Assembly: GCF_000002425.4 (NCBI RefSeq)
Contig: NC_037253.1
Coordinates: 16,226,420 to 16,290,419, forward strand
Reading direction: 5' to 3'
DNA: 64,000 nucleotides
DNA from: Physcomitrium patens
Taxonomy: Eukaryota > Streptophyta > Bryopsida > Funariales > Funariaceae
This document shows positions 48,145 through 60,631 of this stretch, in pieces; within the stretch, counting starts at the first letter, position 1; every line of letters begins with the position of its first letter. The translations under genes and the position numbers were made by a program. Under the pieces are notes generated by a model, which was not told the DNA's origin, did no database searches, and worked only from the letters and a program-made list of their open reading frames with translations.

Positions 48145-51033
48145 TTACATTCCCTTCTAAATATGAATTCTACAATACGAGGTGATTACATGTTGAAGAA
48201 GTCTAAGATGCAATAAATTGTATTTATCACTTACTCTGATTTTTGTTTCTTTTAAAGATAATTGATAGGTCCTCTCAACCTTTTAAAATAAAAAGACCAT
48301 CTTATTATTTGATTATTATTGAGGTATCTATAAAACGTTATGAAAAAAACATTTGAAACACCATCAAGAGTAATTCTTGCCTCTATGAATATCACCAAAT
48401 ATTGAGAGTCTCTTTTAAAGTTGTGATACCGAATGCATTATATCTTGCCATCTATTCAAAGGAGAATATATTGTTTTTAAAGGTTGTAATCTCTATTACA
48501 ATATCTTGAAGGCTATAATAATCTCAATGCTTTATTTATTAATTTAATGAATGATAGTTCTTGAGTCGAATGAATTGGTTGTTGATTTTCTATCTTCTTA
48601 ATACCAAATATATACAAAAATCACAAATAATAATAAAATATAGAATGAAATCTTTATTAATATATTTTTTCATAGTAAAATATATTTTTTTTCTTTAGCT
48701 TGATTTTGATGGATTTTGCTAATAAAAAGCTTTAACCTTTTTTATTGCATTTGTAAGATTCTTAAATGGCTCCCATGTGCTTATGCTAATATCATATCTA
48801 TGCCAATATATAAGATATTATAACACATTTTGCCATTGTCTTAAGTCGAAGACCTCTTTTAACTCAAACTCTTGATTGTTGTCAACTTTTATACGAAGTG
48901 GTGGAATTAGTCTTCTTTTCAATATATCTACTATCTTGTATGGTTAAAGAAAAGATATAATAAATATATAATAATCTTTTATAGACTCTAATAGATGTAA
49001 CCAATATGAAATTAAATTGTTTCATTTAAAAATAAAAAATAATCCAAATGTATGATAATCTAACTTATTATAAGAACAAATAGTCTTTAAATCCAATAGA
49101 CATCTGCATTGATCTTTTATTGTTCTTGAGATTTACTTAATTAAGTTATTATTATTACATGTAGCTTTAATAAACAACTTGTCAAATCTTTTGCCACAAG
49201 ATTATCAAAACTATTAAGTTATAGGTGATAATTATAATTAGTATAAAAAAGTGATTATTGAATAAAAAAATACATTGAGTTAATATAGAAAAAAAAAATT
49301 ATGTCAAAAAATTATTTAATTATTTTGATAGCAATTAATAATGTATTTCAAGTATTCTTCTAAAATTTAATTCACTTATTATATTTGTCTATTAATTTGA
49401 AGATAAAAGGTGAAAGATAATTTAATGTTCATCATCAATATCTTCAAAAAAAAAATTTTAAACCTAGATATAAATTGAATCCTTCTATTTGATATAATAT
49501 CCATTGACAATCTATGATAACAATAAATATTATCAAAAAGAAGTCTAGATATTTCTTTAGGAATATTGATTTTTTATATATGATATTAAACATGCCATTT
49601 TAATGAAATAATTTTCTATGACAAATATAAAATCATAAAAGCTCAAGATTAAAAGATTTGTAATAAAATCCATAGAAATATATGACTATGGTTGTTTTAA
49701 TATAAGTAGTGGTTGAAGAAGTCCACAAAGTTGATGATAAAGAATTTTAGATCTTGAATAAATATCACATAATTGTAAAAAGTTTGTAACTACTTTCTAT
49801 AATTGAGTCCACAAAAAATATCTAAATATTAAATCTAAGGTCTTATTGTATTCAAAATATCTTACAGTTAGAAAATTTTGAAAATCTTGAAAAATATGTA
49901 ATTGTGTTTAATATTTTGAAACATATAAGCATTTCTTGAAATAAAAAACTATCCTTGAATTTAAACATAAAAAATTTATGAAATTTAAAAGAATAATTTG
50001 TTATATCATGCATAAAAAGGTATATGGACATACATTTTTGAACTTGATTAGAAAATATTATACAAAAAATTAATATTAATTCAATTATTTGAAGATAAAT
50101 TATTGTGGCTTCAAAAAAATGATTCATTATCAATCAAAAATTTTATCTCTTTTTTGGGTATAAAATAAGAACGTTGAAAAAAGGCACCTAATAAACCTTG
50201 TTGTTTTACTAATAAAGTATAATATTAAATACAAATCTTGACTAAAACATGCTTTATTAAGCTTGGAAATGTTTCAAAATATATATTGATATTGAATATT
50301 TGAGGTTCTTGTGATTTTTATAAATAATCATTAGATTAAAAGTACATTCAAAATAATGGTTTTATTTTAAAAATAAATCCACAACTACAAAAAAAAATTC
50401 TTTGTTGTAGATCTTATAATTAAATTTGATTGATAATTTTTTTTAAAATAAAAATCGATAAAATGAAGTTTGTCATTTTTTTTCATTTGTGACAATATAG
50501 AATCTAAGATAATGTCTTCATAATCCTTAAATTTTTTTAGATTCTATCCTTTCTACTTGCTTAGCAAAATACTAGGTTATACTATGGAAAAAATTAAGAT
50601 TACAAGAAATCCAATCTATCCAAGGATTATACTTTTTTTAGCTATATTAAGCCTAAAATGACTAAATAGAAGGAAATCTAATAATATTATATATCATTAA
50701 ACTATTATAACCATTTGTTGATACTTCTACTAAGATAGTTTCATGAACAATAACTCCAAAAATAAATAAATAAATAAATAAATAAATGACTATCTATGAT
50801 TTCTATATGCATAGATTTTGTATTATTTATTAAAGATATACTACGTCTTTTAGTAAAGTCTTCATCTAAAAAACAAGCTAATGTACTTGAATCTAGCATG
50901 ATGAAGGCTTTAAGATTTAAGATTTAAGATTTTAAACAAATATCTATTCTAAAACAAATTGAAGGTTTTAGTTGAATATAAAACCTTTACCAAGTTTTGC
51001 ATAAGATTTGAACTACACAATCTATATTGTATC

Positions 51034-51066
<33 letters not shown>

Positions 51067-52329
51067 CTAATATATTATCTTCATTAATAGTCATGCTTCT
51101 CATTTTGTGGTTCTATTGCTTCTTTAAACAAGGTTGAGCAGTGTACTTAGATTCTCTATAATATAAGCACAATTCTTCTTAATAATATTAAGTCTTTTCT
51201 TACTTGGTAAGAGATTTGAGAGGTATTCCATCAATTTTTATAGGTTTTGGTCTTTATAAATGAATTTCTAAAAACTCAATAGTTGTTGTTATGACTTGAT
51301 TTATTTTTCTTCAATCAAAACTTTGTTCTTTGCGCCTTTTAAAGAATTGATTGTTGTATATAATTGCTTAAGTAATAAATTATTCTAATAAATTTGCTTT
51401 TGCCATTTTAATCATAAATCTTTAATATTATCTTTTATTCTATATTAAGATTGGTTGATAAGGATTTCATTATTCCAATTTATGTCACATATAAGGTTTT
51501 GGAATTTAACTATATACATAGTAGCTATTTGCAAATTATATTGTAAAGATAGGAGTTTTATATCTACTATTCTTTTTCAATCACTCTCTCCAAATATAGC
51601 TGTAAACACTTCTAATAACAAATTTAGATTATGTAAGAGTTATGAATATTTTTATATAAAAGGTTGAAACTAAGAAAAATCCTTCATGTGAATACACTTA
51701 TATAGTCAACTTAAGTAAGTTTGTCAAGATATTAGATATGATATAACCTAAAATAGAATTTAGCTTATTGTAAAAATCTTCAAAATTTTGTTTTTATTTC
51801 ATCAAACTTCTCTAGCAGACTAATTTTTGTCTCATTCATAATTATAATAGCAAGGTTTTTTAGATTCAATTAAAAGATTGATGTACTTGCTTTTCTTAAC
51901 TACTTAGCTTCTTCACATAGATATTAGGTCTTATTGTTGAATTATTTAATAGACATAGGAATAATACTTCCATACTTGACATTGGTAATTTGTAAAATTC
52001 AAGCCTTAAGAGTGTTAACAAGCTTGTGAAGATTTGAAATAGTTCCAAATCTATTTTGACTTCAATGTAGTATGTATAATTTATTTTCCTTCTATTTTTG
52101 TATTAGGCAACTTTAATAAATCCAAAAATCAAATTAGAAGAAGATAATCCACAACTTCTAATATCAAATCAAAATTTCTACAAAGAAATATAGTTTATTT
52201 TCTTTGAAGAAAGAATCAATGTTAAAAATACAAAAACTATTAATTTAAAGTCAGAATAACAAGGGTGGTAATCTACTCACTTGTAAAACAAAACAAGAAT
52301 AATATATTAGTATTCTTAATCAATTCTTA

Positions 52330-52866
52330 AAGACATGAACTATAACAAAACTCTAAAAAAAACAATACACTTTTGTAACACTCAAAAAGAAAAAGTAGAC
52401 AAATGAAAGATAAATATAAGATAAAAATTAAAATAACTCTTGGCAAATACAAAGAGATTAGATACTTTTGAACTAAGACAAGAGCACAAGAAAGGCATTG
52501 ACAAGAGTGAATAAGGCCTTACTCTTGCCACCATATATGCTATCTAACTAAGATATATGGCCATCTTTTATAGGTCATCTAACATGTGTCTAACTTGCTA
52601 GACACATGTCTAATTTGCAAGGTAAGTTTCCAACATGTGCTACATGTGGTTAACTTGTAAACTAAGTGGTCAACATGTATAACACATGGCAAACTTGTTG
52701 GCAAAGTTTTTAACCTACTAATCACCTATAAATACTTGGAAAGACAAATTTGTGCCTAAAAAGATTCTAAAATATTTGTCCATAAGATATTATTAACTTT
52801 ACTTACTTCTACTCACTAATATTTAATTCCTCTTATCTTCATTAGCACTAGTATGTTTGTAATAAA
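52330..52866 (-). repeat. 5' LTR of copy B
   Basis: About 540 bp. It shares with the other LTRs the AACATGTGTCTAACTTG, CAACATGTG and GGCATTGACAAGAGTGAA phrases. Edges are approximate. Confidence 0.65.
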
Positions 52867-54041
52867 TATTGATGTTTTATACTAAAAATATCAAAGTATT
52901 GATGTTATTTATAATAATAATTTTAGAAATATAAAATATACTAATTTTATAAATATAATCTATCATCTACATTTTAAGAATCATATTTATTTCGTAGTGC
53001 AATTTTAACATATAAAAGAATATGTTAATAAATACATCAAAATATCCAAGTAATACCAATTAAAAGTCATTTCAAATATTTATTTAATTCTATTAGAATA
53101 TAAATTTTGATATATACAATCTATTTTCATCTTTTTTGTGATTTGATATTTTATTTATAAATTCTAAACATATTCATATATTTATTTGTGTTGCAATAGA
53201 TATAGATAAAACAATATAATTCTTATGAAATTACACCAAATCTTAATTAGTAATATCATTTTCTATTCCTTAAAAGAAACATGTTAACTTAGATTTTATC
53301 ATTTCTATTTTAATTATTATTCAAAGTTAGTACAATTTTTTGCAAAAAACTTTGTATTTTAAGTTACTTTATTTTTTACATCTCTTAGGTAATGTTGTTA
53401 ATTTCTATTTAAGTTTCTAAAACTTAATTTTTTCCCTAATTGTGGAAATCATTAAGGATTATCTTCTTTCCAATGCTACTCAATAATGCATTGAATCTTT
53501 TCAAATTCATAAATAAACTTGCATTGAAAACATCAATAACTAGAATAATGCACAAACAACTAGAGATGAATTTCAACCTTTAAATATCTCGTTTTGAATA
53601 TATTCTTTTAAGATTCTTTCTTACAATTGTAGACAATAGAAAATAAGCCATACACTAAGCTTGAGAATACGTAAATCACTTGAGAATAGGTAAATCATAG
53701 ATTATGAATTCAAATGTACCAATCAAGCCACAATAATATCACCTGAATCAATTGCACTTTCAGTTAACGGTGTGAAAAGCTCATCTTAGTTACAATAAAT
53801 TCATATCTCAGGATCTCTCCACTCATTTATGCTTTCCGCAATGAAGTTGCCGCAACTTCGCTGTTATTGCAGCCTTCTACCAGAAACTCCACTAATGAAC
53901 AACAGTTCAGCAGGTACTTTTCAAGGAGCTATTGTTCGAGACAATGTATAAGGCTACATTTAATGTCTTGAACCCGATAAAACGAAAATAAGGAGCCAGG
54001 AGAATTTGAGAGGGGAATAAGCACCGAAGAACTAGTAATAT
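52867..54041. other. AT-rich spacer, then probable 3' UTR of RPN5
   Basis: AT-rich DNA without recognisable genes to about 53.75 kb. Composition then shifts toward that of genes, and 53.78-54.04 kb is probably the 3' untranslated region of RPN5. Confidence 0.5.
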
Positions 54042-54366
54042 TTACTGTACTTTTAGTGTGACTTTGTGAACCATTGTTTCCTTGTGGATCTGATGACAGC
54101 TTTTCTCAACAAGATCCAACAATTTCTCAATGTTGACAGCCCAAGAGTTCAGAACGTCATTGCTATCCATCTTGCTGATGAAACAGACCACTCCCGCTGG
54201 CCTATCGACCTTCGCAATCAAGGCCTTCGAAACCACCATCTCTGAGAGATGCTTCTCCGTTTCCTGTCATATGAGCAAAATGTCAGAGCAAACATGTATG
54301 AACCCAGCAGGTTGATCTCCATTACAATAGTGCCGCCTGACATTTAGTGGCGATCTCGCAAACATT

Positions 54367-54414
<48 letters not shown>

Positions 54415-57400
54415 CTGCAAGCATCTCTCAGGGGTGAAGACTTCCAACATTGACCACCGCAGGTATTTATTTGTCACGATGCAAGTAACAACGTGTAACA
54501 TTTACTATCGTCGACATCTAACATGGCATCATCTCATTAACAAAATCGACTCATAAAACATACAAACATAGTGAAAAACCAAGTCACAAAATTTTGAGAA
54601 TTAGTACCTGGAGGCTGAGGCACAACAGTTCTGAAAGCCTCGTCAAGGTGATTCTCGAGTAATATTTGGAAACCACCAAGATATTCTGTGTCAAAGTGTC
54701 GAACATCAAACAAAAGAAACATGTCAATGAGGATGCTCGTGCATTACACCCTTTCTCAAACCTATGCACTTAATAAAATTCTGCTAAGAAATACACCCAG
54801 ATTCTAGTCCGCATTTTTCCCAACTAGAGAAAGATGGAATACATATATTTACATGTTCAATAACTCGCTGACGAAGGTCTTCAGCTGCCCGCTCTCCAAG
54901 CGCCCCACCAGGGAGATTAACCTCTTGGTCAAACTCAGTCTTGTAATCTTCCCAAAAGCGGTCCCACCTTATCACTTCCATAGTCACAATCAGCTTTAAT
55001 AAAGCTCTGCAATAAAAATAAGAAAATGAAGTCTTAGATTAACAAAAACGTTCCTCATCACTTTCGTATTTCCAAAATAAGAATGTCAAAGCACTCGCTT
55101 GGATAAAATGAACTAAGCAATGAAGACAGACAGTTCCAACGAGAATGTAATGATTATCACACTAACTTGCTCCAGGCGTTATTAGCATCCCTCACTTAAT
55201 ATCCCTTCAAAACGTCGCTTTTTATCATCTCATTAACAAAATCGACTCATAAAACATACAATATAACATTTGCATAGCGAACGTACTGGAATTTAGGAAT
55301 TTCGGACAACTTCTTGTCTTCAAGAGTGCTGTTCAGTAAGCTGGATTGCATAGGGTCATGGGGGGCCAGAACTAAATACCAACATATCTTCCTCAAAATC
55401 TAAGACAACATCCAAACACCAAATAAACAAGATATTAGAGAAAAATGGTAACAGAGGACATTGATTCACATACACTGTAAATAAACGATTCAGATTCATA
55501 GTTACACCAACGCAAAAGGACGCAGGCCTTGTACACTCACGGGAACCCATTCTGGCTGCCCTTCAACTGCCATGGCAGTATCAGAATACGAGCTCTCATC
55601 CTTCACCAGAGCCTCGTATATAGCCATATAGCTCCGACACATTTCCAGATACTCATGGTTATGTGCATAGTACCTGGTCAGAATTAACACTACGTTCCAT
55701 TAAATATGCCATCAAAGTTCAAAGCTGCCCAACTTTCAAATCTCTGATTCCTATCACAGAAAACTAACCCTACTTGGCTAAAGACTCACTTTAGATATTG
55801 CAAGCAAAACACAACAACTCCAATACAAGCCTACTATAAAAGTTGATGCTAAAGAAGAAGACATAAACAGACAAACCTGATCATAAGCTCGTAGTAGATC
55901 CGCCTCAACTCAGGTAGTGTTGGCACATCGGGAGCTGGTGCCTCGATAATGCTTTCCGCCTCTTTTGACTTCTTCTTTTGTTTAGCAGTTTCAGTGAAAC
56001 TCTTAGGATTAACCTTTCTTGACAATATCTGAGCCCTAATAAAATCTTTACGGTCCAGGCAAAGCCGGACCTGGCACACCACCCTACTATCAGTACTGGC
56101 TCTAACAAAATAACGGTAAGAACTTCGAAGTGCCAGCTCAAGAACTTCAATACAAATACTATTTAAACCAAACGCAAAGTAGCTGGTAAAACAGGATTGC
56201 AAATATAAAAAAATCCTTACTTGTTCAAGAATGAAAGCAATCTTCTCAGTTTTTGCCATGGCACCAAAAGTTTCCACCTGAAGACCAAACGCCGATACGA
56301 ATCAGGGCTCCAATATTCAATACACCACCCTGTGCACTCTAGTAGCACCAAAATGTCTTCCACACCATGAACATTACATGTTACTAACCGTTGAATTGAT
56401 CAACAGCACGAAGCAATATCACATACCGCGACTTCTTGCATGCAATCCGCAGCTTCGGCGATGTTTCCTTGTTCTTCCTTGATCTTCGCTAGCTTCTTGA
56501 TTAAGCGAGCTCTTTCTATCTCAACGTATATCTGGCATCGTCACCAATACGTCAATCTATACATTGTACGAACCATCACCATATGTGTTTTACAAGCGCA
56601 TGCACGCACACCCGCAAAAATACACACACAGTCAAACACACAGCGAGAGAGCGAGAGCGAGAGAAAATTTTAATTTCCAACGATACCACTGGAATTATCA
56701 CAGGAACATAACAACGAGATTATGAAACTAAAAAATAAAAAATAGAACCTTTCCAGCGGACACAGTGTTGAGAGTCTCGATCAGTGCAATACGAGTTTCA
56801 ACATCTGGAGTTTCATCTATATACTGCATAGCTTGCTGCACCATTGAAGTCACGGCCTGCAAATCTCCAAAGAAGTCACAGCTTAAGTCCATTGAGATTA
56901 AGCCTAGCAGTGGCTACCATCTCATGTACAATCGATTTATTCGAGGGCTGCCTCACAACTGACAATAATATCGATGCATTCATGAGTCTGAGAGGCCGCT
57001 CCATATCATTTAATAAATTACCTCCAAAACCCTAATAACAGTCTAGAAAGATGCAAAAGAGCGATACAAGCAAGAGTGCGTAAGGATACAGCATGTGAAA
57101 TGCACGATTAGGACTCCCAGATGACATCACCAAATGCGTCTTATTCCAAACGACGTAACACAAGGACCTAAATACTTACAAACTCCTGCACCAAAAGTGC
57201 TGAGTTGAGCTTTTCGAACTCGGTAAGAAAGAGGGAACCACGACTTACTTGTTTGAGTTGCGACCGTCGCTTCGAAAGAAGCAAGATTTGCTCATTGAGA
57301 GTCTTCCATGCTTTCGCTTTATAGCACAATTCGATGATTTCAGTGACCACCTTCTTGGTGCCAGCGACATCTGCAGCAAGTCGCATTTGCTTTTCTTCAT

Positions 57401-57445
57401 TGAGAAGAGACTCAATCGTCGCATCTAGTTTACTGTCCTCCTGTA

Positions 57446-57489
<44 letters not shown>

Positions 57490-57657
57490 AAGCCATTCCA
57501 AAAAAAATCGAATTCCAAACAATAATCAGCTCCCGAAACCCCAGCCAGCGACTCCCACAGCAAAACCAAACCTAATAACCAAACTGCTAAAATCTCGGAT
57601 CATTTAAAAGAGATTGAAACAAAGAGAGCAAAGCACGAAGAAGCAAGCACATACCAT
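54042..57657 (-). CDS. RPN5: 26S proteasome lid subunit RPN5 (PSMD12)
   Basis: Lid subunit of the 19S regulatory particle; its PCI domain joins the horseshoe that holds the deubiquitinase RPN11. Eleven exons: 57657-57655, 57440-57249, 56856-56749, 56531-56427, 56277-56221, 56070-55877, 55673-55541, 55399-55287, 55006-54853, 54685-54608 and 54263-54042, giving 452 residues, close to the usual 440-450. Telling segments are [74 protein letters not shown] and the PCI end [20 protein letters not shown]. The first exon contributes only the ATG, which abuts a GTATGT donor; joining it to 57440 gives [14 protein letters not shown], as expected. The next acceptor follows a 37 base T run. Head to head with the SMAP gene. 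Confidence 0.92.
54370..54412. repeat. (TA)n microsatellite in the last RPN5 intron
   Basis: About 21 TA units between RPN5 exons 10 and 11, 107 bp before the acceptor. Confidence 0.9.
57448..57484 (-). repeat. T37 tract before an RPN5 splice acceptor
   Basis: Thirty-seven A on the + strand, read as T in the transcript, ending 7 bases before the exon at 57440 (TTATTACAG). It serves as an extreme polypyrimidine tract. Length may be affected by assembly error. Confidence 0.85.
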
Positions 57658-57948
57658 AATGGAGCGAAGCCTGGGATCGAGAAGCGTGAGTGGCGAGAGG
57701 GATGGGGGGAAGGGGAAAAAACGAGGGCGAAGTCAGGAAAATACAAACAACGGAGCTGCGCTGTGCCAGAACCACGATACTACTACCATCTCCTCCCTCC
57801 TGTTCCCACTTCCACTTTTGGATGGGCCGGGTCACCCCCCCCCCAACCTGCGTCGATTCCCTCACCCGGCCCCGCTTAACCTCATTCGAAATTTGCCCAA
57901 GTTTCAATTATTTTAGAAACTTAAATATATATATATATATATATATAA

Positions 57949-57985
<37 letters not shown>

Positions 57986-59291
57986 AATGTAGGTATGTAT
58001 GTGATGATAGTGATAATCCTCGAGACATGAGGTGCTGTGATTGGTTTCTTGTTAGCAAGATATTTTTTGACGATGTCTTTGTGACAAACAACTTAAGAGG
58101 TTTACTACTTTACCAAAATTTGTATCGTAATGTTATTCGTTAAATGAGGAAAGCATTTTATTCGTTGAAGTCTCGCTCGAATCGTTAAATTGACTAGGAT
58201 GGTTTAATTAGATCCCACGTATGTACTTATGTTTCCACCAGGAGAACAAAATATCCGCCAAAAGAAATGAAATGAAGTAGTGCCCGTTTTCTTTTCCTTT
58301 CCTTTTACTTTTACTTTTACTTTTTCTCTTGTTTCCTTTCGTGGTGAACTATATTTTGATACTTTTTGAGTTAAATCTTTTATGCATGAAATGCGGTCCT
58401 ATTCAACGTGCCCAGTTCTTAAACTAAGCCCTAGAACGACAATTTTTCATCCATCCATTCACCCACCCATGCATCCATGCGTTCATTCACCCATCCAAGT
58501 GTGTGACAGAGCTCGGTCACGAAGAAGAAGAGGAGCGGTGTTGCAGCGACAGCAGTAGCTCAATTGAGTTTGTTTGCTTCGCCACAACCAGCCTCGCTTC
58601 CATCCCACCATCGCCACCCTCCCCCTTGTCTTTCCTCTCCTCCTCTCTCCTCAAGCACACCACCCTAGTCACCTGAGATTACAGATGCACCTGCAGAAAG
58701 AGCGAGAAAGAGAGAGAGAGAGGCAGAGGAACAACCGGCTTGGTGCTCTCAGGAGTTGAGGTTAGCTTATCTGTCCCGCGCCACATGGCACTCGACCAAG
58801 GCGATAGGAGTCGCGAGGTACTGCTTCCTAGCGTTGCTTGTTTTCCGTCTCGTTTGTTAGGGTGTTGAGTTACTTGGTATCATTTGGACTGAGTGTGTAT
58901 TCATTCCAGTGGCCGACAATGGCTATTTCGAGGAGATTAGCCTCTGAATTCTCTGTATGATCATCAAGATTTATATCTATACTCTTCCCTTCTCTACTTA
59001 GTATATCGCGTCATTGAAAGGATTTTTAATTATGCTTAGAATCGTTCCCAACAAAGGGGTTCTGTATTAATCACTGGTAGATTTTGAAGGCTGAAAGATT
59101 TGTCAATCGGCTTAATGTATTGCGTTCACAGTGTGCTAGGTTTAATTTTACTAACAAGTCCTGCATAATCCTTGATTGTCGAATTGTATGTACTGTGTTG
59201 GCGGAATATAAGGAAGATTGTCTTTTAAGTGTCCATTCATTCTGTGTGTGTGCACGCGTTCTGCAGCGTTTGGCTGGTGAATCCGAAAAAA
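57658..59291. promoter_or_regulatory. Bidirectional interval between RPN5 and the SMAP gene
   Basis: Both start codons face away from this 1.6 kb interval, which must hold both promoters and leaders. On the RPN5 side lies a GC-rich stretch (57.66-57.9 kb), then two AT blocks, then T-rich CTTTT repeats (58.29-58.33 kb), CATC/CATT repeats (58.45-58.5 kb) and GA repeats (58.70-58.73 kb) on the SMAP side. Untranslated SMAP exons probably lie at 58.6-59.29 kb. No specific factor site is claimed. Confidence 0.5.
57924..57983. repeat. AT microsatellite, two blocks
   Basis: TA runs of about 24 and 33 bp separated by AAATT, inside the divergent promoter interval. Confidence 0.9.
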
Positions 59292-60631
59292 ATGGAGAAG
59301 AGAGGTGGGAGAGTGATCGACACCAAGGTCAAGATTCTTACAATAACTGCTCAATATTCTATTCGTTTGTTTTGGTTGTTTGATGTGGTTTCTGTTGCAT
59401 TATGAAACATGTAGAATCGTTTCCTCCCAGGGTGTCCGCCTCTAGAGCTCTGATTTTTAAAATTCGCATTTATTTTAGTAAGGCCCGCTACTGTTTCGAT
59501 TTAACACGTACGAAACTGTGTTATTTCTTTCTGGAACAGTTTTGATTTCAACATGATTATTCCGATATAAAAGTCCACAATGAAATTACTGCATCTCCGA
59601 GATTTTTTCGTATATAAGTATCATGATTTCTAGATTTACTATATTGTCTATCCTGCCGGGTTGTTATGAGGCATTAATAACTTTAATCATAATGACTTGA
59701 GGATAACCCTAGATGCCTCTAGAAATGAACTGACAATGTGATTCATGTGCCTTGGTACATTGTGATATGTAGCCAGCAAGAATTTGAATACGTCGGGATC
59801 CATGTCAACGGATCAGAAGAAGAAGCTGCTTTGGGGCAGAAAAAAGGCTTTAGTGGAGCAGGTAGGGCTATGTAAATGCTGATTTGGTATTGTAATCGAT
59901 AGAGGTAAGTGGTCACAACCAGAATGAAAGGATGCTTTTTAGAGCAGAATGTAGGGATTTTTTCCATTTTCACCGGTCGGATATTGCTATAGCATTTATT
60001 CTTAGTGTGAGAATGTTGTTGAACCTTCAATGTATGGTGATTTAGATTATTGCCAGATGACCACCAGCTGTGCTGATTAATAATCATTACTTTGCTAACA
60101 CTAGGTGCACTATGATTTTTATTTTATTTTTCTAATTCTTGTAAGTATGTCTGATTATTCAGCTCATTGTTATACAGGAGCCAGTCGTGGCAGCTGCGGG
60201 ATCTAATCGCTGGGACACCGTACAATTTTCAGATAGTGAGCGTACCAAAAAATTTCACAAACTCATGGTGAGTACCTGAAAGGATTTGTATCTGGTCACC
60301 CTTTATATAATGTTACCTTTACCCAGTTACGTCAAGATTAGCTTGTATACTGTCTATCGCCTGATCTTGTTAAGAAACCGTAGTATTTGATCTTTTCTGG
60401 AAAACAGAAGTGTTTTGGTTCGTAGTTTAGAAAGTTAGACAGTGTTTGATGCCTCGATTGGTTTCACAGGGCGTGAAGAATGAAACAAAAGAGGGGAACG
60501 CACCACCGTCTGCTTCCGGTGCTAGTGCAGTAACGGAAGAAAAACAGAGAAAGCTTCAAAAGGATTTAGAGAAGCAGTTCAATCAGGGACTGGAAAGACG
60601 AGATGGGCGGACTGCTGGATTAGGTTTGTAG
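59292..60631 (+). CDS. Small SMAP-domain protein
   Basis: Coding exons 59292-59304, 59773-59861, 60178-60267 and 60470-60631 give 117 residues. The first exon (MEKR plus one base) is chosen by phase; if it is not used, the first ATG is 59802 and the product has 103 residues. Segments KKKLLWGRKKALVEQ, RWDTVQFSDSERTKKFHKLM and the end LEKQFNQGLERRDGRTAGLGL fit the small acidic protein-like (SMAP) domain found in RSRC2-type proteins, with its KF..LMG core and R-x-x-GLG ending. Such proteins are linked to nuclear RNA processing in other eukaryotes; that role here is inference. The whole product is little more than the domain, and highly charged. Confidence 0.65.

Larger units (their letters stand above)
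47565..52866 (-). mobile_element. Chromovirus copy B, internally deleted
   Basis: Same family and orientation as copy A, with both LTRs present. The chromodomain remnant lies near 48.75-48.95 kb (VDNNQEFELKEVFDLRQWQN, then a stop and a decayed W-x-Y...TWE), and integrase at about 49.4-49.9 kb. The stretch matching copy A at about 43.5-43.8 kb lies near 50.15-50.4 kb, and the stretch matching about 44.85 kb follows almost at once at about 50.55 kb, so the reverse transcriptase core is missing. It is more decayed than copy A. Confidence 0.75.

Noticed and set aside
56640..56665. GAGAGCGAGAG repeat as a regulatory element
   Set aside because: Lies within an RPN5 intron and is simple-sequence DNA; similar GA runs occur at 58.7 and 62.28 kb without a common context.
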